DNA from: Leptolinea sp. UBA5203
Lineage (GTDB): Bacteria > Chloroflexota > Anaerolineae > Anaerolineales > Anaerolineaceae
Length of the DNA: 40,165 bases
Direction of reading: 5' to 3'
Assembly: GCA_002412765.1 (NCBI GenBank)
Contig: DHVR01000022.1
Location: forward strand, 1-40,165
In this document: piece after piece, positions 1 to 8,663 of the stretch
How the letters are laid out: every line of letters begins with the position of its first letter
Numbering within the stretch: position 1 is the stretch's first letter
The notes under the pieces: generated by a model
What the model saw: the letters and a program-made list of their open reading frames with translations, nothing else
Database searches by the model: none
What the model was told of the DNA's origin: nothing
Program-made: the position numbers and the translations under genes

Positions 1-765
1 GGGTACCGATCGGCGATCTTAACCCTGCGGCAGGCTTTGGACCTGTATGCCAATTTGCGCCCCGTGCGCAGCCTGCCGCATATTTCCCCAGCGCAGGGGA
101 TTGATTTTGTGGTGGTGCGGGAGAACACCGAGGGTCTGTATGTGCAGCGCGAACGCAGGGAAGGCGATACGGCCATCGCGGAACGAGTGATCACCAAAGC
201 CGCATCGGCACGCATCGGGCAGGCGGCGCTGGAGCTGGCCGCCCGGCGGGCGCAGGCCAAACTGACCATCGTGCACAAAGCCAATATTTTGCCCGTGACG
301 GATGGTCTGTTTCGGGATACGGTGCGGGAAGTGGCCGCGGCTTATCCGGGGGTGCAGGTGGATGAGCTGCTGGTGGATATCGCCTGCTTGAAAGTGGTCA
401 GTGAGCCAAAACGCCTTGAGGTGATTGTCACCACCAACCTGTTTGGGGACATCCTTTCGGATGTGGCCTCGTATTGGGCAGGTGGGATGGGCTATGCTCC
501 TTCTATTAATATTGGGCGAGATGCCGTGCTGGCCGAGCCGGTACACGGCTCCGCGCCGGATATTGTCGGTCAGGGCATTGCCAATCCGATCGCGGCGATC
601 CTGAGTGCCGCGCTGCTGGTGCGTCATGCCTGGAAGGATGATGAAAATGCTGTTCGGATTGAGGGGGCGGTGGAGGTGTTTTTGGAACGGTCAGGGTTGG
701 ATGTGCTGGCGGGTAAGTTGGGCACGGATGCGATTACGGAAGGGGTGATGAAACAGTTGGCATAA
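1..765 (+). CDS. Isocitrate/isopropylmalate dehydrogenase family protein, 3' part
   Basis: Decarboxylating beta-hydroxyacid dehydrogenase; the family oxidises isocitrate, 3-isopropylmalate, homoisocitrate or tartrate with NAD(P) and Mg2+/Mn2+. The frame is open from base 1, so the N-terminal part, including the start, lies outside the window. Visible family landmarks are the substrate-binding arginine region (LDLYANLRPVR), RENTEGLY, the conserved lysine in VHKANI, the metal-binding segment TTNLFGDILSD, and the nucleotide-binding EPVHGSAPDI followed by GIANPIAAILSAAL. The RENTEGLY segment and the overall pattern resemble bacterial NAD-dependent isocitrate or homoisocitrate dehydrogenases more than classical LeuB, but exact substrate cannot be set from this part. 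The stop is TAA at 763-765. A repeat element begins 13 bases downstream, so no operon partner is visible on this side. Confidence 0.9.
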   Translation, partial: GYRSAILTLRQALDLYANLRPVRSLPHISPAQGIDFVVVRENTEGLYVQRERREGDTAIAERVITKAASARIGQAALELAARRAQAKLTIVHKANILPVTDGLFRDTVREVAAAYPGVQVDELLVDIACLKVVSEPKRLEVIVTTNLFGDILSDVASYWAGGMGYAPSINIGRDAVLAEPVHGSAPDIVGQGIANPIAAILSAALLVRHAWKDDENAVRIEGAVEVFLERSGLDVLAGKLGTDAITEGVMKQLA

Positions 766-778
766 ATGAAATAAAGTA

Positions 779-949
779 TAGGGGCAAAGCATTTCATAAA
801 ATAGCCGGAAAAATGCGGTATGGTTGGAATGCTTTGCCCTTTGACGGAATGGATTACTATATGAATTTTTATAATCCCGTTTGATGTTGAGGGCCAAGCA
901 TTCGATAATGGGAAATCCAACCAAAGATCGCACGAATACTTTGCCCCTA
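779..949. repeat. Double-hairpin repeat, copy A
   Basis: A 171-bp element with terminal inverted repeats TAGGGGC / GCCCCTA. It contains two hairpins in a row. In the first, GGGGCAAAGCATT (781-793) pairs with AATGCTTTGCCCT (828-840). In the second, GGGCCAAGCATTCG (891-904) pairs with CGAATACTTTGCCCCT (933-948). The four arms are variants of one sequence. A second full copy lies at 9597-9768 and the left end of a third at 40141. It encodes no plausible protein. Confidence 0.75.
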
Positions 950-1303
950 TAACGAAAGGATCAAGAAACTAGGCCTCGACAAAGTCCCCGCAGGGGAGGC
1001 TCGGCCAATGGCGAATTCGTTCCCTGAGCTCGTCGAAGGGTGAAATTGAACAAGATGGATTTTTATTTAAATTTCAACTGGCAGAAACAAATTCGATATC
1101 GCAGATGACATCTCGAATTGCACAATAACCCCCTCCAACCTCCCCCAAAATCCTGGAAAGCGGATTTTAGGGGAGGCTTTTTTGGCCTCGACACCTCGCC
1201 AAGCTCTCCCCTAACGGGGACTTAGCCACCGGGGTTCGACAAGCTCACCCACCGGGGCCGTCTGTTCCCTTAGCTCGTCGAAGGGTATTTATAACAAAAC
1301 CTA
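950..1303. other. Gene-free stretch with short dispersed repeats
   Basis: No gene is supported here. It holds two copies of a GCTCGTCGAAGGG motif (about 1028-1040 and 1273-1284), related CTCGAC and TTCGAC fragments (about 972-1010 and 1190-1250) and the hairpin described separately at 1139-1183. The pattern is a mosaic of small GC-rich repeats, as in other intergenic regions of this window. Confidence 0.6.
1139..1183 (+). terminator. Terminator-like hairpin of the CCTCCCC repeat family
   Basis: Stem CCTCCCCCAAAATCC pairs with GGATTTTAGGGGAGG across a short loop (TGGAAAGC), followed by C and six T at 1178-1183. The form is that of an intrinsic terminator. The same stem recurs at 10086-10147 and 10644-10706 without a long T run, so this may be a dispersed repeat that happens to sit before a T tract. 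Confidence 0.5.
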
Positions 1304-1309
1304 TATAAT
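1304..1309 (+). promoter_or_regulatory. Possible -10 box of the methyltransferase gene
   Basis: A perfect TATAAT lies 29 bases before the preferred start at 1339. A second TATAAT at 1314-1319 overlaps the alternative start at 1318. No convincing -35 box is seen at the usual distance. The position favours initiation at 1339. Confidence 0.35.
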
Positions 1310-1338
1310 TCACTATAATGAATCAAAAAGGATTCCTT

Positions 1339-2022
1339 ATGGTTGACTTCCTGGAAATTTACCGGCAGCAGGCTGGACCTTACCACACCATGATCATGGC
1401 AGAGGATTTTCAGCAGCATCTCAAACAGACCTTAACGGCCCTCTTACCCCATCAGCGAGCCCGTCTGCTGGACCTGGGTTCCGGCACCGGACGACTTCCG
1501 CGCATCTTAAAGGCCGAATTTGAACAAATCGTCGCACTGGATTTGCACCGCGCCATGCTCCTGCGGCAGCAAGGGGAAGCGAATTTACAATTGATCGAGG
1601 GGGACATGCGTCAATTGCCCATCCCCTCCGCATCCTTTGACGTGGTCAGCGCAGGCTGGGCGATAGGTCACCTTTGCGGCTGGTGCCCGCAGACCTGGAG
1701 GCAGGAGGTCAGCCGGGTGCTGGAAGAGATGCAGCGCACCGTCAACCCCGGCGGCCTGGTGATGATCATGGAAACCTACTCCACGGGGGCGTTGGACCCC
1801 GTACCGCCGACCCCCGGATTGGCGGCGTTATATCAATGGTATACTGGGGAATGGGGTTTTAAGCAGCAAGTGATCTCTACCGATTATCTCTTCAGCTCTC
1901 CCCAGGAAGCCAGGGAACAGATGGGCTTCTTCTTTGGGGAAGCGTTAAGCGAGAAAATCGAGCGCTATCAATGGCGGCAGGTGCCGGAATGGACAGGAAT
2001 CTGGTGGAAAACCGTGGACTAA
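1339..2022 (+). CDS. Class I SAM-dependent methyltransferase
   Basis: Predicted soluble methyltransferase of 227 residues; substrate unknown. The N-terminal half has the Rossmann-fold SAM site: motif I LLDLGSGTGR at about residues 43-52, the acidic end of beta-2 in VALDL, GDMRQLP preceding the motif IV-like SFDVVSAGWAIGHL, and a motif V/VI-like region VNPGGLVMIMET. The C-terminal third is rich in aromatic residues (WYTGEWGF, WRQVPEWTGIWWK) and probably forms the substrate cap. An AAGGA at 1328-1332 sits 6 bases before the ATG at 1339; the in-frame ATG at 1318 lacks a ribosome site and overlaps a TATAAT, so the shorter form is chosen. It converges with the next gene, the stops being 4 bases apart. 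A small-molecule substrate is as likely as a quinone or lipid. Confidence 0.85.
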   Translation: MVDFLEIYRQQAGPYHTMIMAEDFQQHLKQTLTALLPHQRARLLDLGSGTGRLPRILKAEFEQIVALDLHRAMLLRQQGEANLQLIEGDMRQLPIPSASFDVVSAGWAIGHLCGWCPQTWRQEVSRVLEEMQRTVNPGGLVMIMETYSTGALDPVPPTPGLAALYQWYTGEWGFKQQVISTDYLFSSPQEAREQMGFFFGEALSEKIERYQWRQVPEWTGIWWKTVD

Positions 2023-2026
2023 ATCC

Positions 2027-2902
2027 TCAGCCTTGTTTCGGGTTCTCGCGACAATCCACGCAGGCCGTGCCGCCCAGTGCTTTGAATATCTGCATGGGGC
2101 AATGCGGCCGGCTGGATGGATCATCCTGCAAGGATTGCTGGATCAGGGATTTTAACGCCCCGGATTCCTGTGCGTTTTCGGACTGCTGGAGCCAGGCCAG
2201 CAATTGGGTGTAAAAACTCTTGATTTGATTGAGTTGTTCGCCTTCCTTTACAGGTTCCCCGGTAAAACCACTTAAAAGCGCGGATAATACCCCCAGGTTG
2301 TAGGTAAAAGCCTGGGGTTCCATGGCGTATGAGGACAGGGTTTCCGGCGCGCTGAATTGGGAGCCGAAGAAGGCTTGTTTAACAGGCGTGCTCATCTCTT
2401 CCAGATGGGAAGCCGGCAAGAGCAGCATCAGCGGCTCGCCCTGATCCGAGAACCGGATCATATCTGAGGAGATGGGGTAGGCGGCCAGGTTGTGGTAATG
2501 CACCAGATGCAGCATATGACAAAGTTTAAGCAGGATGGATTGCTGCAGCTCCTGGTGGGCATTGGTCTGCTGGTCATGACAGAATTCTTCAAAAGAGAGA
2601 GAGTGTTCACGATCCACCGGCCAACTGACAGCATCCTGTTGGAGAGGGCTGCTCCTGGGAAAGAAGATGTTGGCGGCGGTCAGTTGATCATCTACCAGCT
2701 GCGTGTCATTGACTTGCTTGAGAAACAGAGAATCTTCCCGCAGGGCAGGGGACAGGCGCAGGCTGACGGCGGAGTGCTTGGTGTGGGGATCATTGGTGGA
2801 AAAAAACAAACCCAGGGGTGTTTCTTTTTCTGGGTAACTGGTTGAGAAATTCGTTGAAGGATGGGTTGATAACATAGTTGTTTTCCATGATAAATGGTTC
2901 AT
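2027..2902 (-). CDS. Kinase-fold protein lacking catalytic residues (pseudokinase)
   Basis: A 291-residue protein whose second half aligns with the C-lobe of Hanks-type Ser/Thr kinases while lacking the catalytic groups. Residues 131-151 match the catalytic-loop helix and strand position by position, but HRD is replaced by A141-Y142-P143, the following Lys by Ser145 and the metal-binding Asn by Met148. The DFG position (161-163) reads LLP. Structural marks remain: SAPE at 184-187 (APE motif), YNLGVLSALLSGFTG at 201-215 (helix F region) and LQDDPSSRP at 258-266 with the conserved Arg. No Gly-rich loop or VAIK lysine is visible in residues 1-115. A short CxxC is at the C-terminus (C281, C284). 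The start is uncertain; ATG at 2875 is an alternative. A scaffold or regulatory role is inference only. Confidence 0.75.
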   Translation of the reverse strand: MNHLSWKTTMLSTHPSTNFSTSYPEKETPLGLFFSTNDPHTKHSAVSLRLSPALREDSLFLKQVNDTQLVDDQLTAANIFFPRSSPLQQDAVSWPVDREHSLSFEEFCHDQQTNAHQELQQSILLKLCHMLHLVHYHNLAAYPISSDMIRFSDQGEPLMLLLPASHLEEMSTPVKQAFFGSQFSAPETLSSYAMEPQAFTYNLGVLSALLSGFTGEPVKEGEQLNQIKSFYTQLLAWLQQSENAQESGALKSLIQQSLQDDPSSRPHCPMQIFKALGGTACVDCRENPKQG

Positions 2903-3023
2903 TGTAGGGTTGGTCTAGCAGTGTGATTATATTCTATTCTCAGCGGTATTGAGTCCCTCATGATTATTAATGACCTTAAGAGGGATCGGGAAGGGAAAGT
3001 TATCAGTCGAATCCTTTTGTAGA

Positions 3024-4289
3024 TTAGCGGATGAAATAGAGCGCTGTCAGGATACCTGCCACGGAGGTCAGGATGGTCCCCGGCAGAATGAGTTTCCCCA
3101 GAGTGCGGCTGCCGTTGGTCATCACAATGACGCCTTTGACGATGGTATTGGCAACGCTGGCGAATACAATACTGCGGCCAGCTACGGCCAGTGAAACAGA
3201 AGTGGGGTCCAGACTTAAGTTAGCCAGCGATAGGGAGATGGCATTTAAATCGGCCAGGCCTGCCAGAATACTGGAAAGATAAACACCTGCCTCGCCAAAA
3301 TAAAGCTGAGCTGTGCGGGATATCAACAAAATCAGTGCGAAGACAAGACCAAATTTAATAGCCGGGCCCAAATTGAAGGGGTTGGAGAAGGCAATATTTT
3401 CCAACGACTCAGATTTTTGAAAGCGATACAAATAGTAACTGTAAGCCAGACAAACCAGCGCGGTGATCAGCATAGGGAGCCAAATGACCTGCAGCAGCTT
3501 TAGATTTAGAACGGCGATGATCACGGCTACCCTGAAAAACATGGTCGCCCAGGAGATCATGATGGCTAATCCCAGCGGCTGGGCCAGGGTATTGGCTTGC
3601 CTGCTGCGTTCCGAAAACCCCAGGGTAACGGCCATACTGGAAACCATACCGCCTAAAAGGCCGGTCAGGCCGATGCCTTGATTAGGGCCGAGGACTTTGA
3701 TCAGCACATAACCCAGAAAACTGATCCCGGAAATAAAGACCACCAGTAACCAGATGGAGTAGGGGTTGAGCACATTGAAAGGCGCTATGCCGTAGGTGGT
3801 ATTGGGAAGCACCGGCAGGACAATGGCGGTGATCACGGCAAATTTCAATGTCGCGAAAATGTCTTCCTGCGTCAGGGTACGCACAAATTGATGCATCTCA
3901 ATTTTCAGGGATAACAGCCCGGTGGTTACCACGGCAATGGCCACTGCCAGAGCCAGGTAATTCCAATAACACAAGGCACCCGCCATAATGGTCACCATGG
4001 CGGCAAATTCGGTGGTCAGCCCGACATGTTTTTTGGAGGCGGTCACGTAATAACTGGCCACCAGAAATGCCCCTGTCACCAGAATGATGGCACCGAAGGC
4101 AAGGGCGGAATCCAAAATTTCGGTGGTGAAGGCAGCCGAACAGCCAATCAACCCCATCAGAGAGAAGGTGCGAATGCCAGCCGTCAATTTTCGATCCGGG
4201 TCGCCGTAGGCATATTCTCTTTGTAATCCGACCAAGAAGCCGATGATGAGAGAAGCACCGAAGCGGTAAAACAATGTGGTGGTATCCAT
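3024..4289 (-). CDS. MgtC/SapB-DUF4010 family membrane protein
   Basis: Polytopic inner-membrane protein of 421 residues. The N-terminal segment (ASLIIGFLVGLQREYAYGDPDRKLTAGIRTFSLMGLIGC) is the MgtC/SapB signature, including the GLxRE motif and the conserved RT before the second helix. The remainder, with GITLGLLGGMVSSMAVTLGF-like helix turns and AGLADLNAISLSLANLS, fits the DUF4010 region usually fused to MgtC. About 12 hydrophobic segments are evident. Family members are linked to cation homeostasis or acid tolerance, but transport activity is unproven. The gene stands alone; upstream lies a repeat cluster, and downstream 120 bases separate it from the pseudokinase gene on the same strand. 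Confidence 0.85.
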   Translation of the reverse strand: MDTTTLFYRFGASLIIGFLVGLQREYAYGDPDRKLTAGIRTFSLMGLIGCSAAFTTEILDSALAFGAIILVTGAFLVASYYVTASKKHVGLTTEFAAMVTIMAGALCYWNYLALAVAIAVVTTGLLSLKIEMHQFVRTLTQEDIFATLKFAVITAIVLPVLPNTTYGIAPFNVLNPYSIWLLVVFISGISFLGYVLIKVLGPNQGIGLTGLLGGMVSSMAVTLGFSERSRQANTLAQPLGLAIMISWATMFFRVAVIIAVLNLKLLQVIWLPMLITALVCLAYSYYLYRFQKSESLENIAFSNPFNLGPAIKFGLVFALILLISRTAQLYFGEAGVYLSSILAGLADLNAISLSLANLSLDPTSVSLAVAGRSIVFASVANTIVKGVIVMTNGSRTLGKLILPGTILTSVAGILTALYFIR

Positions 4290-5140
4290 AGCTGTCCTTT
4301 CTGACCCTGCTGGTATCCTTTAATTATACCTTTTATGTCAAGGTTTTTGAAATTGAGGCTAACGGATAGGACAGGATGGGAAAATGGAACCACGAAACAC
4401 ACCAAACACACGAAAGGAGGATGGAAAATTTGTATGCTAACGGGAATGGCAGGTTACCAAAACGATGAATCACAGGCATTAATAAATTGCGAAACATTGT
4501 AGGGGCGGGGTTGAGCGACCCTGCCGATCCTTCCCGTGCCTTGTAAACCCGCCCTGAGCGCCAATCCAAATGGTTTATGACAGGTAAAGGCACAGGGAAA
4601 TTGCCAGGAACAATTATATTTTGGGCATACCTGAAAGGCAGGTTTACAAGATGGCCTCTGGATTGGCGTGTGGAATTAAACCTGCCCGGAGCGGCAATCG
4701 ATAACGGCATGATGATAGATTAAGGCAAAAGAATATTGCCTAGGATTAAATATATTCCCATCATGCGGATAGGGCAGGTCTACAATAGGTCTTTCGGATT
4801 GGCGCCTGGTATCAGACCTGCCCCTACAGGTTAATAACCCCTCGTTTCGTAACCCAACAGATTGAATTTTGATGGGTGGCAATAATGCATTCCATACCAG
4901 CCTTTCTCCGCCACCCATCCTACGTTTGTCTTGTTGACCCGCCCACAACGTCAATCCAAACGATTTGATGACAAGTTGAGTCACAAGCACATCCTCTGTC
5001 TGCGGGGAGGCATTTGTTACCGATGGGGATCATCCTTTTGTACCCTGGAAATGAATAAATTCATCCCCGAATTTTACAAATTGCATCTTGAATTTGGGAA
5101 ATTGTGGTGATACAATGATACAATGTGTGCGATTACAGGG
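4290..5140. repeat. Gene-free repeat mosaic
   Basis: No gene is supported in this 870-base stretch. From about 4495 to 4990 it is built of related blocks in both orientations. GCCAATCCAAATGGTTTATGA (near 4560-4580) resembles GTCAATCCAAACGATTTGATGA (near 4949-4970). GGCAGGTTTACAAG...AAACCTGCCC (4640-4687) and GGGCAGGTCTACAA...AGACCTGCCCC (4772-4826) are two hairpins of one family, each with GGATTGGCG in the loop. The parts suggest repeated insertion and decay of a small non-coding element. Confidence 0.6.
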
Positions 5141-5161
5141 ATATGAGCGCCGAAGGATCAC

Positions 5162-7411
5162 ATGGTTTTAAAGAATTTACTACGCAGAAAAGCACGAACG
5201 ATCTTAACCATCCTTGCCATCAGCATGGGGGTGATGGCGATTATTGCGTTGGGCTCCATGGCGGTGGGGATTGATGAAGGCTATGGCTCCATGCTTTCCG
5301 GCAGCAAGGCGGATTTGATATTGCATCAACCCAATACCATGGATGTCAGCTTAAGTGGGGTGGATGAAGAGATTGGCGAGCGCCTGTTATCCATGCCCGA
5401 AGTCGAGCAAATCAGCGGCATGGTGGAAGGGTATGTAAAAACCGATGCATCGCCCTACGTGTTCTTGTTTGGCTATCCAGCGGATTCCTTTTTGTTGGAT
5501 CGTTTTCAATTGATCGAGGGAGTCGGTTTTTCAGACCCATTATCTAAACGGGTCAGCGGAAAACCTGTCCTATTGGGTTCCGCGGCGGCAGAATCTTTCA
5601 AGAAAGATGTTGGCGATACCATCCGAATGGGAAGCAGTGTTTATCGCATCATCGGGATTTATCAAACCGGAGATGCGTTCGAGGATGGCGGGGCTGTGCT
5701 GGAGTTACTGGAAGCGCAGACATTACTTGGGAAAAATCGGCAGGTGAGCCTGTTTTATATCAAACTCAAAAACCCGGAATTGAAAGAAGCCCTGATCGAG
5801 CGGGCATCTAAAATTTGGCCGAAGTATGTCGTCTCAGGAACCAATGACTTTGCCGATACCCAAATGATGGGCGATATGATGTATGTCTTTGTCTGGATGA
5901 TCGCCGGATTGGCTATTCTGCTGGGGGGAATCGGCATGATGAACGCCCAGTTGATGTCAGTGGTGGACAGGACCCGTGAGATTGGTGTGCTGCGGGCTGT
6001 CGGCTGGAAGAGCCGGCGCGTGCTGTGGATGATTTTGCAGGAATCCATCATTGTGTGTATGCTGGGCGGCGTGATTGGGTTGGCCCTGGCCTGGGGTATT
6101 TTGTGGCTGATTGAAAAGAACACCGTCATGATGGGTATGGGCACTTCGAGTATTCGCCCGAATTTGATTTTTAATGCTTTTATGACCGTTTTATTGATGG
6201 GTATCGTGGGGGGGCTGTATCCAGCGTATCGGGCATCCAAACTACAGCCGATCGAGGCGCTGCGTTATGAAGGCGGCACGACGGGTAAAAAGGTCAAGCG
6301 GCTGCCCTTTGGCGGCTTGCCGGTACAAAATTTATGGCAAAGGGCGGGGCGTACCTTCCTGACCTTGCTGGTCATTGCGGTTACGGTGGGTTCCATCATG
6401 GCGCTGGAATCGATCATCAAGGGTATGTCCAACCAGCTTACTGAATTTGCAGTTGGCGCGGATGCACAGATCATGATTCGGCAGGCGAATATTGCCGATA
6501 CCAGTTTAAGTGCTATTGATGCCCGGGATGGTGCCAAAATCAGCGCCATGCCGGAAGTTGAACATATCAGCGGTATGGTTTTTACGGCTGTGATGACCAA
6601 TAACGGCGCGAGTTTCATGATCCTGCTGGGTTATGCGCCTAATGAATATGCCATTCAACGCTTCAATGTCGTCGAAGGGGAGCGAATCAACGGCAATCAT
6701 CAAATCATGTTGGGCAGAAGGCTGGCTGAATCCCTAAAAAAGGGAGTTGGCGATTCGATAGACGTAAACGGGATGCGCTTTCGCATCAAAGGGGTTTACG
6801 AAAGCGATGTGGGTTGGGAAGATTCCGGGGCGGTGATTTCTTTACGGGATGCGCAGAACTTTTTAGGCCGTCCGCGAAAAGTGACCATGTACTCCGTCAA
6901 GTTGGTTGATCCCAAGCAGGCAGAGAAAGTGGTTGATAAGATCAATACGAACATTCCGGATGTGTATGCGGCTCTCTCGGGTGAATTTGCGGACCAGATG
7001 CCGGATATGGAAAGCATGGATGGCATGATGGGCGGGATTTCGTTTCTCGCCATTCTGGTTGGAGGTTTGGGTGTGATGAATACCATGTTGATGTCTGTTT
7101 TGGAAAGAACCCGTGAAATCGGGGTTCTGCGGGCACTGGGTTGGCGCCGCCGTCAGGTGCTGGAGATGATCATCACGGAGTCTCTCATTCTGTCAGGTTT
7201 GGGCGCTCTGGGCGGTATTCTGATTGCCTTAGGATTAACTCAATTGATGGTCTCCACGCCCGCAATTGCCGATTTGGTAGCCTTCCAATGGACGGCAGGG
7301 ATATTTATCCGGGCGATTTTGGTGGCTCTCGTACTGGGTCTGGTGGGGGGGCTTTACCCTGCATATCGGGCGACCAAAATGCAGCCCGTTGAGGCGCTGC
7401 GTTATGAATAA
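5162..7411 (+). CDS. ABC transporter permease, tandem double FtsX/MacB module
   Basis: A 749-residue membrane protein made of two homologous permease units, residues 1-373 and about 384-749. Each has one N-terminal TM helix (about 14-35; 396-415), a large extracytoplasmic MacB-type domain, and three TM helices (about 240-262, 291-312, 337-355; 621-643, 670-692, 712-733). Each ends with GLYPAYRA(S/T)K(L/M)QP(I/V)EALRYE. The extracytoplasmic domains share MPEVE-ISGMV and VG(D)-IRxxG segments. Both carry RTREIGVLRA(V/L)GW before TM3, the ATPase-coupling region. FtsX-type permeases normally work as dimers of a roughly 400-residue chain; this looks like a covalent dimer. GAAGGA precedes the ATG. 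It heads an operon with an adaptor and ATPase, so it probably forms a MacB- or YknXYZ-like exporter. Substrate unknown. Confidence 0.92.
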   Translation: MVLKNLLRRKARTILTILAISMGVMAIIALGSMAVGIDEGYGSMLSGSKADLILHQPNTMDVSLSGVDEEIGERLLSMPEVEQISGMVEGYVKTDASPYVFLFGYPADSFLLDRFQLIEGVGFSDPLSKRVSGKPVLLGSAAAESFKKDVGDTIRMGSSVYRIIGIYQTGDAFEDGGAVLELLEAQTLLGKNRQVSLFYIKLKNPELKEALIERASKIWPKYVVSGTNDFADTQMMGDMMYVFVWMIAGLAILLGGIGMMNAQLMSVVDRTREIGVLRAVGWKSRRVLWMILQESIIVCMLGGVIGLALAWGILWLIEKNTVMMGMGTSSIRPNLIFNAFMTVLLMGIVGGLYPAYRASKLQPIEALRYEGGTTGKKVKRLPFGGLPVQNLWQRAGRTFLTLLVIAVTVGSIMALESIIKGMSNQLTEFAVGADAQIMIRQANIADTSLSAIDARDGAKISAMPEVEHISGMVFTAVMTNNGASFMILLGYAPNEYAIQRFNVVEGERINGNHQIMLGRRLAESLKKGVGDSIDVNGMRFRIKGVYESDVGWEDSGAVISLRDAQNFLGRPRKVTMYSVKLVDPKQAEKVVDKINTNIPDVYAALSGEFADQMPDMESMDGMMGGISFLAILVGGLGVMNTMLMSVLERTREIGVLRALGWRRRQVLEMIITESLILSGLGALGGILIALGLTQLMVSTPAIADLVAFQWTAGIFIRAILVALVLGLVGGLYPAYRATKMQPVEALRYE

Positions 7412-7439
7412 GGGGACGGGTAGTTTAGGAGGATTGGCG

Positions 7440-8636
7440 ATGAAACTTAAAAATAAATGGATATTAGCGGCTGGGGTTGTTTTACTGGTGGCCGTACTGG
7501 GCTATGGCTGCCAGGCAAAGGGATCAGAAACGGAACCCACGCTGGCAGCAGATGTACAAGAGACCTTTATTCCCATGGTCAGTGCCACTGGAAAAGTATT
7601 GCCCAAGGAATGGGCGATGATGAGCCTGCCGGTGGCTGGCATTCTGGATGAGATCAAGGTGACAGAGGGTGAGGTCGCGAAAAAGGATGCCGTCATTGTG
7701 CGCCTGGATGGTTATGATCAGATGATGGCCGTGGTAAAGAACGCCGAAGTGAATTATTTATCCGCCACCCAGCAATTAAATGACTTTTATGATCGCCAGG
7801 ATGTTGTGCTTGCAGAAGCGAACATGGCGGTTGCCAAGGCGCAAACTGAATTGGAAGAAGCCGAAAAAAATAGGGGCCGAAAAGATTATCGCCGCACCAG
7901 TGATAATACCCTGGATGGTATCCGTGCGGATTTGGTGGTTGCGGAACAGGCGGTAAAGGATGCGGAAGAGTACTATTCGTATTTTGAAAACCACAAAAAT
8001 GCAGATGATCCGGATCGGGCCCGGGCTTTAAGCGCCCTGGTGGCGGTTAAAAAAGCCCGTGACAAAGCCATGTATAACCTGAACTACGCCCTGGGTTATC
8101 CGGATGCGGAAGAACTGGCTGAGGCGGACGCCAGGGTGATGATGGCAGAAGCCAACCTGGCTTTTTATCAGCAAGAATTAGCCAAACTGAATGCCGGACC
8201 TGATCCTGAAATGGAAGCCCTCTTAAAAGCCCAGCAGGATAATGCCAAAGCGCAATTGACTGCGGCGCAAGCTAACCTGGCTAACCTGGAATTGCGCGCT
8301 CCCTTCAGTGGGACGGTCGGGAAACTTTATTATCGGGTTAACGAATGGGTCACCCCAGGCTCACCAGTGGTGATGTTTGCCAATTTGGATTCCTTCCTGG
8401 TGGAAACCACGGATTTAAGTGAGATTGATGTGGCTCAGATACAGCTTGGAGCGCCCGCCAAAATCACTTATGATGCCTTACCGGATGTGGTTACCACGGC
8501 CAAGGTGGTTTTTATTGCCTCCAAAGCGGAACAGGGTTCCGGGGTGAATTATGTAGTGCGCCTAGAACTGGATGAAATTCCGGCTGGCTTGAAATGGGAC
8601 ATGACCGCTTTTGTGGATATTGAGATCAAGCCCTAA
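7440..8636 (+). CDS. HlyD/MacA-family adaptor subunit of ABC exporter
   Basis: Extracytoplasmic adaptor of 398 residues. An N-terminal hydrophobic segment (about 7-22) is followed by a GYGC sequence at 21-24 that is a weak lipobox, so anchoring may be by TM helix or lipid. Next come the first half of a lipoyl/barrel-sandwich domain (VSATGKVLPKEWAMMSLPVAGILDEIKVTEGEVAKKDAVIVRLDG), a long Ala/Glu/Lys-rich coiled-coil hairpin (about 95-285), the second half (ANLELRAPFSGTVGKLYYRVNEWVTPGSPVVMFA) and a beta-barrel domain. AGGAGG at 7428-7433 fixes the ATG at 7440. It starts 28 bases after the permease stop. The hairpin is long, which in MacA-like proteins serves to reach a partner above the permease. 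Confidence 0.92.
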   Translation: MKLKNKWILAAGVVLLVAVLGYGCQAKGSETEPTLAADVQETFIPMVSATGKVLPKEWAMMSLPVAGILDEIKVTEGEVAKKDAVIVRLDGYDQMMAVVKNAEVNYLSATQQLNDFYDRQDVVLAEANMAVAKAQTELEEAEKNRGRKDYRRTSDNTLDGIRADLVVAEQAVKDAEEYYSYFENHKNADDPDRARALSALVAVKKARDKAMYNLNYALGYPDAEELAEADARVMMAEANLAFYQQELAKLNAGPDPEMEALLKAQQDNAKAQLTAAQANLANLELRAPFSGTVGKLYYRVNEWVTPGSPVVMFANLDSFLVETTDLSEIDVAQIQLGAPAKITYDALPDVVTTAKVVFIASKAEQGSGVNYVVRLELDEIPAGLKWDMTAFVDIEIKP

Positions 8637-8663
8637 ATCCGGATGGATCTCAGGAGAAGTCGT

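Noticed and set aside
19..627. Long reverse-strand open frame over the dehydrogenase gene
   Set aside because: It is antisense to a clear enzyme; GC-rich codon bias produces open antisense frames.
2027..2902. Active Ser/Thr protein kinase
   Set aside because: HRD Asp, catalytic Lys, metal-binding Asn and DFG are all absent.
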